Source: Flavobacteriaceae bacterium UBA5079
GTDB lineage: Bacteria > Bacteroidota > Bacteroidia > Flavobacteriales > Flavobacteriaceae
Length of the DNA stretch: 14,603 nucleotides
Reading direction: 5' to 3'
Assembly (NCBI GenBank): GCA_002414705.1
Contig: DIAL01000080.1
Span: forward strand, 38,235-52,837
Both the position numbers and the translations under genes were made by a program. The notes below the pieces were generated by a model, which ran no database searches, was not told the DNA's origin, and saw only the letters and a program-made list of their open reading frames with translations. The stretch's first letter is position 1. Every line of letters begins with the position of its first letter. Of this stretch, positions 1-7,318 are shown piece after piece.

Positions 1-1372
1 TTCTGAAGCAGAAACTGATGATGCTAAATCTGATGTTAAAATCTATCCCGTTACGTTCCCAAATGAAGCCTATGGTTTTACTGAAAGACCAAAACAACAA
101 ACCATATTATTTCAAAATGCAACGGTTTGGACCAATGAAGAAGCAGGTATTTTAAAAAACACCGATGTTCTTGTTAAAGATGGTCAGATTGCTGAAATTG
201 GCAACAATTTAAGCGCAAGTAATGCGCTGGTTATTGATGCCACAGGAAAACACATTACATCTGGAGTTATTGATGAACACTCGCATATTGCAACAGCAGC
301 TGTTAATGAAGCTGGTCAAAACTCCACTGCGGAAGTTACAATTGAGGATGTGGTAGATTCAGATGACATTAATATTTACAGAAATTTAGCAGGTGGTGTA
401 ACAACCATTCAAATTCTACATGGATCGGCAAACCCAATTGGTGGACGTTCGGCTATTATAAAATTGAAATGGGGAGAATCCGCTCAAAATTTAATCTTTC
501 CTGATAGTCCAAAATTCATCAAATTCGCATTAGGTGAAAACGTAAAACAATCTAATTGGGGCGATTATTCGCGTTCCCGTTTTCCACAAACACGAATGGG
601 TGTTGAACAAGTATATACGGATTATTTTAGCAGAGCGAAAGAATACGAAACTTTAAAGAAAAGCGGAAAACCTTATCGTAAAGATTTAGAAATGGAAACG
701 CTTGTTGAAATTTTAAATAAAGAGCGTTTTATTAGTTGTCACTCCTATGTTCAAAGTGAAATTAATATGCTCATGGAAGTTGCAGAACGTTTCAATTTCA
801 ATATCAATACATTCACACATATATTAGAAGGTTATAAAGTAGCTGATAAAATGAAAGAACATGGCGTTGGCGCTTCTACTTTTAGCGACTGGTGGGCCTA
901 TAAATACGAAGTAAATGATGCCATTCCTTACAACGCAGCTATTTTACATAACCAAGGTATTGTAACAGCTATTAATAGTGATGATGCTGAAATGTCTCGT
1001 AGACTAAATCAAGAAGCTGCAAAAGCCATCAAATATGGTGCTATTAGTGAGGAAGATGCTTGGAAAATGGTTACATTAAACCCTGCTAAATTATTACATA
1101 TTGATAATCGTGTTGGTAGTGTAAAAGTTGGAAAAGATGCCGATATGGTTTTATGGAACGGTCACCCGATGTCCATTTATACCAAAGCTGAAAAAACATT
1201 GATTGAAGGTGCCGTTTATTTTGATATAGAACGTGATAAGCAAAACCGTGAAACCATGAAACGTGAGAAAAATGAATTAACAACCATGATGTTACAAGCC
1301 AAAAATGAAGGCTTAAAAACCAAACCCGTTGTTAAGAAAGTAGATGAACATTTCCATTGTGATACTATTTAA
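1..1372 (+). CDS. Periplasmic-type amidohydrolase, 3' part (5' end outside the window)
   Basis: The frame is open from the first full codon at position 2 to a TAA at 1370-1372, giving 456 visible residues; the true start lies upstream of the window. A GTG at 350 is only an internal codon. The fold is that of the amidohydrolase superfamily (imidazolonepropionase/prolidase-like branch): a beta-sandwich segment, then GVIDEHSHI with the HxH metal pair (His codons at 278 and 284), a third His in SCHSY (740), a fourth in THILEGYK (818) and the metal Asp in NSDDAE (980). The C-terminal part has the usual VGSVKVGKDADMVLWNG beta-sandwich closure. Metal ligands therefore look intact and I infer an active metal-dependent hydrolase; the substrate (peptide, cyclic amide or other) is not readable. 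The protein ends in an unusual HFHCD tail. The next gene starts 19 bases downstream and encodes a paralogue, so the two are probably co-transcribed and act together outside the cytoplasm. Confidence 0.88.
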   Translation, partial: SEAETDDAKSDVKIYPVTFPNEAYGFTERPKQQTILFQNATVWTNEEAGILKNTDVLVKDGQIAEIGNNLSASNALVIDATGKHITSGVIDEHSHIATAAVNEAGQNSTAEVTIEDVVDSDDINIYRNLAGGVTTIQILHGSANPIGGRSAIIKLKWGESAQNLIFPDSPKFIKFALGENVKQSNWGDYSRSRFPQTRMGVEQVYTDYFSRAKEYETLKKSGKPYRKDLEMETLVEILNKERFISCHSYVQSEINMLMEVAERFNFNINTFTHILEGYKVADKMKEHGVGASTFSDWWAYKYEVNDAIPYNAAILHNQGIVTAINSDDAEMSRRLNQEAAKAIKYGAISEEDAWKMVTLNPAKLLHIDNRVGSVKVGKDADMVLWNGHPMSIYTKAEKTLIEGAVYFDIERDKQNRETMKREKNELTTMMLQAKNEGLKTKPVVKKVDEHFHCDTI

Positions 1373-1391
1373 TATTTTAAAAGAAAATAAG

Positions 1392-2687
1392 ATGAAACAT
1401 TTTAATATATACATCCTTTTTATTGCGTTATTCATGGGAAGTTTCTCATTCGCGCAACAAACACCAGGATCCAAACAAACAAAACCCATTGCTATTGTTG
1501 GTGCAACTGCTCACATTGGAAATGGTCAAGTAATTGAAAATTCTGTGATAGTTTTTGAAAACGGAAAAATCACATCCGTGAATACCACAAATACCAATAC
1601 GCCTGGCATGACCGTTATCGATGCTAAAGGCAAACATGTGTATCCGGGATTTATTGCAGCAAATTCAGCATTAGGATTGGTGGAAGTTGATGCGGTAAGA
1701 GCTTCCGATGATCAAGACGAGGTTGGTTTTATGATTCCACATGTACGCAGTTTAATTGCTTATAACACAGAATCTAAAGTGGTAGAATCTATGCGACCAA
1801 ATGGTGTGTTAATGGCACAAGTATCCCCTAAAGGTGGACGCATTTCTGGAACCTCATCTATAGTTCAATTAGATGCTTGGAATTGGGAAGATGCAGCTAT
1901 TAAAACGGATGACGCTATTCACCTTAATTGGCCAAGTGCTTTTTCTAGAGGACGTTGGTGGTTAGGAGAACCAGCTGGCTTAAAGCCTAACAAGGATTAT
2001 GCTGAACAAATAAATGAGGTTACCGCATTTATTAACGATAGTAAAGCCTATTTAAAAGGGGACAAAAAACCAATAAACTTACCGTTTGAAGCTATGCAAG
2101 GATTATATAATGGTAAGCAAAAATTATTTGTTCATGTAAATGATGAAAAAGGCATTACGGATGCTATTTATTTTGCAAAAGACAATAATATTGAACAACT
2201 TGTTATTGTTGGCGGAGCAGAAGCTCATAAAGTAACTGATTTATTAAAGCAGTACAATGTGCCTGTTTTAATAAATAATCCACATAGCTTGCCAGCAAAC
2301 GATGATCAAGATTATGATATGCCCTATAAGTTAGCCAAGCAAATGCATGACGCAGGTGTACTTATTGGAATTCAAGTTGGAAATGCTGAAAACTTCCAAA
2401 CACGTAATTTACCTTTCTATGCTGGAACTTGTGCAGCCTATGGTATGGACAAAGAGGATGCATTAAAACTAATTACATCTAACAACGCTAAAATTCTTGG
2501 TATTGATGCTTTTGTAGGCACGTTAGAAGTTGGTAAAGATGCCACACTCTTTATAAGTGAAGGTGACGCGTTGGATATGCGAACCAATATTTTAACCGAA
2601 GCTTTTATTCAAGGTCGACAAATTAGTTTGGAAAGCCACCAAACAGAATTGTGGAGGCGTTACTCTGAAAAATACAAGAATCAGTAA
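1392..2687 (+). CDS. Secreted amidohydrolase-like protein with degenerate metal site
   Basis: 431 residues starting at the ATG at 1392. An in-frame ATG at 1344 would add 16 residues ahead of a good signal peptide and overlap the upstream gene, so I prefer 1392, where the protein opens with a Lys-containing n-region, a hydrophobic core and an SFAQQ cleavage region. The overall architecture matches the amidohydrolase superfamily: N-terminal beta-sandwich (about residues 25-85), barrel, and a C-terminal VGTLEVGKDATLFIS segment. The metal ligands are mostly gone. The PGFID-x-HxH position reads PGFIAANSA (residues 85-93), the second barrel His position is Gly274 (VGGAEAHK), and the metal Asp position is Gly330 (QVGNAEN). 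Only His248 (FVHVN) remains obvious. I infer a pseudoenzyme, a partner subunit of the upstream hydrolase, or a binding protein. The frame is intact and long, so it is not a decaying pseudogene. An intrinsic terminator follows directly. Confidence 0.87.
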   Translation: MKHFNIYILFIALFMGSFSFAQQTPGSKQTKPIAIVGATAHIGNGQVIENSVIVFENGKITSVNTTNTNTPGMTVIDAKGKHVYPGFIAANSALGLVEVDAVRASDDQDEVGFMIPHVRSLIAYNTESKVVESMRPNGVLMAQVSPKGGRISGTSSIVQLDAWNWEDAAIKTDDAIHLNWPSAFSRGRWWLGEPAGLKPNKDYAEQINEVTAFINDSKAYLKGDKKPINLPFEAMQGLYNGKQKLFVHVNDEKGITDAIYFAKDNNIEQLVIVGGAEAHKVTDLLKQYNVPVLINNPHSLPANDDQDYDMPYKLAKQMHDAGVLIGIQVGNAENFQTRNLPFYAGTCAAYGMDKEDALKLITSNNAKILGIDAFVGTLEVGKDATLFISEGDALDMRTNILTEAFIQGRQISLESHQTELWRRYSEKYKNQ

Positions 2688-2692
2688 ATAAT

Positions 2693-2724
2693 AAAACGAG
2701 TCTTTAATAGGCTCGTTTTTTTTT
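2693..2724 (+). terminator. Intrinsic terminator after the amidohydrolase pair
   Basis: AACGAG at 2695-2700 pairs with CTCGTT at 2712-2717, the stem extends inward by a C-G and a T-G pair, and nine T residues follow at 2716-2724. It lies 8 bases after the stop of the second amidohydrolase and upstream of the next promoter, so it should separate the two units. Confidence 0.85.
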
Positions 2725-2744
2725 ATTAAAGTTTATAAAATAAG

Positions 2745-2752
2745 TATTTTTG
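2745..2752 (+). promoter_or_regulatory. Bacteroidota -7 promoter element for the TrmH-family gene
   Basis: TATTTTTG matches the consensus TAnnTTTG exactly. Only five bases separate it from the ATG at 2758, so transcription would begin at or within a few bases of the start codon, giving a leaderless or nearly leaderless mRNA. No clear TTG -33 element is seen 17-23 bases upstream; that stretch is the T-run of the preceding terminator. Confidence 0.55.
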
Positions 2753-2757
2753 CAAAT

Positions 2758-3555
2758 ATGATAAAGCAAATAAGCAGTACACAAAATTCCTACATTAAGG
2801 AATTGGTGCTTTTAAAAGAAAAATCTAGAGCACGTAAAAAGTCTGGATTATTTTTAATTGAAGGTGCTCGGGAAATCGCGTTAGCACTGAAAGGTGGATA
2901 TGAAATTGAAACCATTTTGTTTTATCCAGAACTCATGTCTAAACAAGACGTGGAACAGGTATGTAAAGGATCCGTCTCGTTTATTGAAGTCTCCAAAGAC
3001 GTGTATCAAAAATTAGCGCATCGTGATACAACTGAAGGTGTTTTGGCTGTAGCAAAAATAAAAGAACATATTTTAGAATCTGTAATCCTAAAAACTGAAA
3101 ATCCTTTAATTCTCGTTGCTGAAGCACCTGAAAAACCAGGAAATATTGGTGCATTATTACGAACTGCCGATGCAGCCCATGTGGATTTGGTAATTATTGC
3201 CAATCCAAAAACAGATTTATACAACCCGAATATTATACGGTCCAGTGTTGGTTGTGTTTTTACCAACCAGATTGCCACAGGTTCTACCTGTGAAATTATT
3301 ACATTTTTAAAAGACAAACAGATTCATATTTATTGTGCAGCTTTGCAAGCTTCTGTTAATTATCATACGCAAGATTATACCAAACCAACCGCTTTAGTTG
3401 TTGGAACCGAAGCTACGGGATTAAGCCAAGAATGGCGAGATGCTGCAACACAAAACATTATTATCCCTATGCAAGGCGAAATAGATTCCATGAACGTATC
3501 TGTAGCTGCTGGAATTCTTATTTTTGAAGCAAAAAGACAACGAAATTTCAAATAA
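2758..3555 (+). CDS. TrmH/SpoU-family RNA 2'-O-ribose methyltransferase
   Basis: 265 residues, a normal length for a TrmH-type enzyme with an N-terminal substrate-binding domain. Residues 1-100 form the SpoU substrate-binding region (LFLIEGAREI near 31-40; THRD-like HRDTTEGVLAV near 88-98). The C-terminal SPOUT knot carries all three signature motifs: NIGALLRTADA (129-139) with the conserved Asn and Arg, VVGTEATGLS (214-223), and IPMQGEIDSMNVSVAAGI (236-253) with the Ser-Asn pair that lines the S-adenosylmethionine site. It should methylate a ribose 2'-OH in rRNA or tRNA in the cytoplasm; the target nucleotide cannot be told from sequence, so I give no symbol. It stands alone between a terminator and a palindromic repeat. 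Confidence 0.92.
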   Translation: MIKQISSTQNSYIKELVLLKEKSRARKKSGLFLIEGAREIALALKGGYEIETILFYPELMSKQDVEQVCKGSVSFIEVSKDVYQKLAHRDTTEGVLAVAKIKEHILESVILKTENPLILVAEAPEKPGNIGALLRTADAAHVDLVIIANPKTDLYNPNIIRSSVGCVFTNQIATGSTCEIITFLKDKQIHIYCAALQASVNYHTQDYTKPTALVVGTEATGLSQEWRDAATQNIIIPMQGEIDSMNVSVAAGILIFEAKRQRNFK

Positions 3556-3558
3556 CCC

Positions 3559-3618
3559 GTCATTCCGATAATCGGTGAGAAATCTCAATAATACGAGATT
3601 ACTTTTACTCGAAATGAC
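3559..3618. repeat. Palindromic intergenic repeat (REP/MITE-like), cloverleaf-type fold
   Basis: Sixty bases bounded by GTCATT (3559-3564) and its exact inverse AATGAC (3613-3618). Inside are two further perfect hairpins: CCGAT-A-ATCGG (3565-3575) and AATCTC (3581-3586) with GAGATT (3595-3600), loop of eight bases. The nested design of one outer stem enclosing two arms is typical of small mobile palindromic repeats. From memory, Flavobacteriaceae genomes hold many intergenic copies beginning GTCATTCC and ending GGAATGAC or similar; whether this is one of them needs a genome-wide search. It sits just after the TrmH-family stop codon and could also act as a transcript 3' end. Confidence 0.6.
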
Positions 3619-3650
3619 AAATTCCATTTTTGTAGAAACACACAATTTAA

Positions 3651-4883
3651 ATGACTTCAACTACCCTATTTTACATAATCATTGCCATAATTATAATCAA
3701 TTTTATAGTTGGTAAAATGCTCGACGCGTTAAATGCCAAACACTACAACGATCGGATTCCTGAAGAACTTAAAGATGTTTATGAAAACGCTGAATATGAA
3801 AAATCACAGGACTATAAAAAGACCAATTACAAGTTCGGTGTTTTAACATCTACATTTTCAATTGTACTCACTTTAGCATTTCTATTTTTTGATGGTTTTG
3901 AATATGTTGATACTATGGCACGAAGCTATTCCGAGAATCCTATTGTAATAGCCTTGATATTCTTCGGGATTATAATGATTGGTAGTGATATTCTTACCAC
4001 ACCTTTCGCCTATTACCAAACTTTTGTAATTGAAGAAAGATTTGGATTTAACAAAACCACTAAAGGTACTTTTTTACTAGATAAATTAAAAGGCTGGCTC
4101 ATGATGGCTATATTAGGTGGTGGCATTTTAGCATTAATCATTTGGTTTTACCAAGCTACAGGCAATTCTTTTTGGCTCTATGCTTGGGCTCTTATTACAA
4201 TATTTACCATTTTTATGAATATGTTTTACGCGCGCTTAATTGTGCCTTTATTCAATAAACAAACACCTTTAGAAGATGGTGAACTTCGTAATAAAATTGC
4301 CGCTTATGCAAAAACAGTCGGTTTCACTTTAGATAAAATTTTTGTGATTGATGGCTCCAAACGAAGCACCAAAGCTAATGCCTATTTTTCTGGTTTTGGT
4401 AGTGAAAAACGTGTAACACTTTATGATACTTTAATAAATGATTTAGAGGATGAAGAAATTGTAGCTGTTTTAGCGCATGAAGTCGGACATTATAAAAAGA
4501 AACATATTATTTTTAATTTGGTAACATCCATTCTACTAACAGGATTAACACTTTATGTTTTATCCGTTTTTATTTCAAACCCGCTATTATCAAATGCATT
4601 AGGTGTTGAAACACCAAGTTTTCATGTTGGATTAATTGCCTTTGGATTGCTGTATAGTCCGATTTCCGAAATTACAGGATTAATTATGAATTGGTTTTCC
4701 AGAAAATTTGAATACCAAGCTGATAATTATGCCAAAAACACCTATGCTGCCGAGCCTTTAATTACGTCGCTTAAAAAATTATCTAAAAATAGCTTGAGCA
4801 ATTTAACACCACATAAAGCCTATGTGTTTATGCATTATTCGCATCCAACCCTTCTGCAACGTATGAAAAATTTGAAGTCTTAA
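3651..4883 (+). CDS. M48 family membrane zinc metalloprotease, CAAX protease (Ste24)-like
   Basis: 410 residues, the usual length of Ste24-type enzymes. The zinc site is complete: HEVGH at residues 276-280 (within VLAHEVGHYKKKH) supplies two His ligands and the catalytic Glu, and FEYQAD with Glu354 supplies the third ligand. Multiple hydrophobic helices are visible: residues 3-20, about 65-80, 97-115, 145-170, 176-195, 295-315 and 325-345. The N-terminal M48 peptidase_M48_N-like half is present. The protein should be an integral cytoplasmic-membrane protease. Bacteria generally lack prenylated CAAX proteins, so its job is more likely membrane-protein quality control or peptide cleavage; that is family inference. 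An imperfect -7-like element (CATTTTTG at 3625-3632) lies 18 bases before the ATG. Confidence 0.93.
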   Translation: MTSTTLFYIIIAIIIINFIVGKMLDALNAKHYNDRIPEELKDVYENAEYEKSQDYKKTNYKFGVLTSTFSIVLTLAFLFFDGFEYVDTMARSYSENPIVIALIFFGIIMIGSDILTTPFAYYQTFVIEERFGFNKTTKGTFLLDKLKGWLMMAILGGGILALIIWFYQATGNSFWLYAWALITIFTIFMNMFYARLIVPLFNKQTPLEDGELRNKIAAYAKTVGFTLDKIFVIDGSKRSTKANAYFSGFGSEKRVTLYDTLINDLEDEEIVAVLAHEVGHYKKKHIIFNLVTSILLTGLTLYVLSVFISNPLLSNALGVETPSFHVGLIAFGLLYSPISEITGLIMNWFSRKFEYQADNYAKNTYAAEPLITSLKKLSKNSLSNLTPHKAYVFMHYSHPTLLQRMKNLKS

Positions 4884-4902
4884 ACAAAATCAACTATATT
4901 TA
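4871..4902 (+). promoter_or_regulatory. Possible Bacteroidota promoter for the 80-residue/DUF3784 pair
   Basis: TTTG at 4871-4874 (-33) and TATATTTA at 4895-4902 (-7 consensus TAnnTTTG with the last base changed) are 20 bases apart, within the usual spacing. The -33 lies inside the 3' end of the protease gene. The leader to the ATG at 4930 would be about 20 bases. The pair could equally be read through from the protease gene, which ends 46 bases upstream. Confidence 0.35.
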
Positions 4903-4929
4903 AAGTACGATTTAATCTAAAGTTACAAC

Positions 4930-5172
4930 ATGAGAGATTTAAAATTAATTTGGGATTTTAGAGGTCCAGATGCCTTGAAAATTGCGGAACATCATGAAAT
5001 TCATTTGAAGGAGTATATTCAAAGAGAACAATTAGATTTAAAAATAACAGGATTTAATGCCGAGAATGATATGCATGCCATTGCTTACTTGGTGGTTCCA
5101 GAAAACATTATGAAACCCATTCGTGATGCCTTAAAACCACATCGTGGTCAAGTTTACACCGAAACATTATGA
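4930..5172 (+). CDS. Uncharacterised conserved-looking protein, 80 residues
   Basis: No family recognised with confidence. The product is cytoplasmic: it has no signal peptide, membrane helix or Cys residue. It opens MRDLKLIWDFRGPDALKIAE, is rich in His (HHEIH near residues 21-25, plus HAIA and KPHRG later), and alternates helix and strand like a small alpha/beta protein. Its support as a gene comes from its coupling to the next frame: its TGA stop overlaps the downstream ATG by four bases (ATGA at 5169-5172), a classic translational-coupling arrangement, and both lie between a plausible promoter and a strong terminator. I infer that it works with, or is regulated together with, the DUF3784 membrane protein. 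Confidence 0.75.
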   Translation: MRDLKLIWDFRGPDALKIAEHHEIHLKEYIQREQLDLKITGFNAENDMHAIAYLVVPENIMKPIRDALKPHRGQVYTETL

Positions 5173-5486
5173 TTATAACAGCTCTCATATTAGTGGTCTG
5201 TGCCATATTGATTAAGACGTTTAAATTTTACAATTTAATTGCGGGTTATAACACCATGCCAGAAGAGGAAAAAGCAAACTTCAACATAGAAAAAATAGCC
5301 GCATTATTTGCCAATGTTATGTATGTAATGGCAGCTATAATAGTTGTTGGTTATGGACTCTCTAAATGGCTAGACAATGAACAAATAGGGTTTTACGCTA
5401 CGATGTTAGCCGTTGTTATTGGTTTACCCTATCTTTTGATTAAAGCAAATTCCAGGGCTTATAAAAATAAATCAAAAAACGACTAA
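5169..5486 (+). CDS. DUF3784-like small membrane protein
   Basis: 105 residues with three hydrophobic helices at about residues 1-16, 45-62 and 74-92. Between the first and second lies AGYNTMPEEEKANFNIEKIA, which matches the characteristic Gly-Tyr-Asn-Thr-Met...Glu-Glu-Lys segment of DUF3784 proteins as I know them. The C-terminus is basic and polar (SRAYKNKSKND) and probably cytoplasmic. Function is unknown for the family. It starts on the ATGA overlap with the preceding 80-residue gene and its stop codon lies inside the upstream arm of the following terminator. Confidence 0.82.
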   Translation: MIITALILVVCAILIKTFKFYNLIAGYNTMPEEEKANFNIEKIAALFANVMYVMAAIIVVGYGLSKWLDNEQIGFYATMLAVVIGLPYLLIKANSRAYKNKSKND

Positions 5487-5530
5487 ACCATTATGTTATA
5501 TATACATAAGCGTTTAGTCGTTATTTTTTG
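5473..5530. terminator. Bidirectional terminator between DUF3784 and guaB
   Basis: An 11-base perfect inverted repeat, AACGACTAAAC (5478-5488) and GTTTAGTCGTT (5512-5522), encloses a 23-base loop. It is followed by ATTTTTTG on the plus strand and by TTTTTGAT on the minus strand, so it can serve the two converging genes. The DUF3784 stop codon (5484-5486) is within the left arm. Confidence 0.8.
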
Positions 5531-5573
5531 AATATGTTACTATTTAATTAAACTTAAATAATTGATAACATAT

Positions 5574-7046
5574 TTATCGTGAGTAATTTGGAGACTCTTT
5601 GGTAATGGTTACATCATGTGGATGGCTTTCATTAATTCCAGAAGCGGTAATTTTCACAAAACGTCCTGTTTCTTTTAAAGATTCCACATCTTTAGCGCCA
5701 CAATAACCCATTCCAGCACGTAAACCTCCAACAAATTGATGAATACTTTCATTCAATTCACCTTTATAAGGCACACGTCCTACAATGCCTTCTGGTACTA
5801 ATTTTTTAATATCATCTTCAACATCTTGGAAATACCGGTCTTTACTACCTTGTTTCATGGCTTCCACAGAACCCATTCCACGATATGACTTAAATTTTCG
5901 ACCTTCATAAATTATGGTTTCGCCTGGCGATTCTTTAGTTCCTGCTAAAAGCGATCCTAACATAACGGAATCTGCTCCAGCTGCAAGTGCTTTTGGAATA
6001 TCACCAGTATATCGAATGCCACCATCTGCAATTACGGGAACACCAGAACCTTTAATGGCTGCTGCGACTTCTAAAACAGCTGAAAACTGTGGAAAACCAA
6101 CACCTGCAACCACACGTGTTGTACAAATGGAACCAGGTCCAATTCCTACTTTCACGGCATCTGCTCCTGCTTCTACTAAATATTTAGCGGCTTCTGCTGT
6201 CGCAATATTTCCAACAACCACATCCAACTGTGGAAATTTAGCTTTTACTTCTTTTAAAACCGTAACAACACCTTTGGTATGACCATGAGCTGTATCAATA
6301 ATAATAGCATCCACACCAGCAGCAACTAATGCCTCTGCTCTTGCAAGTGCATCACCTGTAACACCAATAGCGGCTGCAACACGTAAACGACCAAAAGAAT
6401 CTTTATTAGCGTTTGGCTTTTGGGTCAGTTTGGTAATATCACGAAACGTAATTAATCCAATAAGTTTATTGTTTTCATCAACTACGGGAAGCTTTTCAAT
6501 TTTATTTTCTTGAAGAATACCTTCGGCATCTTGTAAAGAAGTGCCTTTTCCAGCTGTAACCAAATTTTCAGAAGTCATAACTTCTATTATTGGACGGTTG
6601 TTATTTTTTTCAAAACGTAAATCACGGTTGGTAACAATCCCTTTTAAAATACCTTGATCGTCAACTATTGGAATTCCACCAATACTATATTCTGCCATAT
6701 TTTGTTTGGCATCACCAACGATAGCTGTTAATGGCAATGTAACGGGATCGATAATCATACCACTTTCTGCACGCTTTACTTTACGCACTTTAAAAGCTTG
6801 CGCTTCAATAGTCATATTTTTATGCAATACACCAATACCGCCTTCTTGTGCCATGGCAATAGCCATTTTACTTTCGGTTACCGTATCCATAGCTGCGGAT
6901 ACAATGGGTACATTTAAAGTGATATTTCTTGAAAATTTGGACTTAATACTAACTTCGCGAGGTAGGACTTCAGAGAATGCTGGAACTAATAAAACGTCGT
7001 CATACGTTAATCCTTCCCCTAAAATTTTGTTGGTGTGTGCTATCAT
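5574..7046 (-). CDS. guaB: Inosine-5'-monophosphate dehydrogenase
   Basis: 490 residues, standard bacterial IMPDH length. It oxidises IMP to XMP with NAD+, the committed step of GTP synthesis, in the cytoplasm as a tetramer or octamer. Domains: N-terminal barrel start with [10 protein letters not shown] (13-22); two CBS domains inserted at about 95-205 (VTNRDLRF and ITFRDITK mark their ends); the barrel resumes with DTAHGH (251-256), the IMP/K+ loop [11 protein letters not shown] with the catalytic Cys308, then [10 protein letters not shown], the YRGMGS stretch and the mobile flap. Start: the ATG at 7046 gives the normal IMPDH N-terminus. It is transcribed alone, from a promoter with a TAnnTTTG element and a short leader carrying an inverted repeat, and ends facing a shared terminator. 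Confidence 0.97.
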   Translation of the reverse strand: MIAHTNKILGEGLTYDDVLLVPAFSEVLPREVSIKSKFSRNITLNVPIVSAAMDTVTESKMAIAMAQEGGIGVLHKNMTIEAQAFKVRKVKRAESGMIIDPVTLPLTAIVGDAKQNMAEYSIGGIPIVDDQGILKGIVTNRDLRFEKNNNRPIIEVMTSENLVTAGKGTSLQDAEGILQENKIEKLPVVDENNKLIGLITFRDITKLTQKPNANKDSFGRLRVAAAIGVTGDALARAEALVAAGVDAIIIDTAHGHTKGVVTVLKEVKAKFPQLDVVVGNIATAEAAKYLVEAGADAVKVGIGPGSICTTRVVAGVGFPQFSAVLEVAAAIKGSGVPVIADGGIRYTGDIPKALAAGADSVMLGSLLAGTKESPGETIIYEGRKFKSYRGMGSVEAMKQGSKDRYFQDVEDDIKKLVPEGIVGRVPYKGELNESIHQFVGGLRAGMGYCGAKDVESLKETGRFVKITASGINESHPHDVTITKESPNYSR

Positions 7047-7049
7047 GTT

Positions 7050-7069
7050 GCAATTACAGTTATAATTGC
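7050..7069 (-). promoter_or_regulatory. Inverted repeat at the guaB transcript start
   Basis: GCAATTA (7050-7056) and TAATTGC (7063-7069) form a perfect 7-base inverted repeat with a 6-base spacer, three bases ahead of the guaB start codon. From the position of the -7 element the RNA should start near 7067, so the repeat either forms a hairpin at the very 5' end of the mRNA or is a DNA operator covering the start site. No regulator can be assigned. Confidence 0.4.
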
Positions 7070-7072
7070 GTG

Positions 7073-7080
7073 CAAATATA
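7073..7080 (-). promoter_or_regulatory. guaB: Bacteroidota -7 promoter element for guaB
   Basis: Read on the minus strand the sequence is TATATTTG, an exact match to TAnnTTTG, 26 bases before the guaB ATG. A -33 TTG is not evident at the expected distance. Confidence 0.55.
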
Positions 7081-7318
7081 CAATATATATAAAGAAAATA
7101 GTTTTAAGTTGTCGTTAATTTATATTTAATAGGTCATAAACACAAAGTAAATATGGTTAAACCCTAATGAAATCAAGACGTTTAGATAGAATTATCATAG
7201 TAGAACAGAGTATACTGTGCACAAACAATGAGCTTTGAGTACAATTATCTCCAGTTTCTATATATTAAGTTATTAGATAAAGTTAATCGTTAAAGCTAAT
7301 TTAACCAAGCATACTAGA
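7081..7318. other. Intergenic region between guaB and the DUF3570 gene
   Basis: AT-rich spacer, downstream of the DUF3570 operon and upstream of guaB. I see no open frame of note, no convincing rho-independent hairpin with a T-run on the minus strand for the operon, and no RNA gene. It probably holds the operon's 3' untranslated region and upstream guaB promoter sequence. Confidence 0.5.

Noticed and set aside
1344..1391. Upstream in-frame ATG extending the second amidohydrolase by 16 residues
   Set aside because: It would overlap the preceding gene by 29 bases and bury a clear signal peptide; the ATG at 1392 places the signal peptide at the N-terminus.
3006..3317. Minus-strand open frames opposite the TrmH-family gene (also 3375-3660)
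   Set aside because: They are antisense to a gene with complete family motifs and show no recognisable domain; the frames at 3375-3660 also run into the repeat.
5531..5574. 9-base inverted repeat AATATGTTA/TAACATATT near the guaB stop
   Set aside because: Its 26-base AT-rich loop and the lack of a T-run on the minus strand make it a poor terminator; the perfect 11-base hairpin next to it is the better candidate.
5914..6282. Plus-strand open frame opposite guaB (another at 6706-7065)
   Set aside because: Low-complexity Ala/Pro/Thr/Ser translations antisense to an unmistakable guaB; typical shadows of a conserved coding region.
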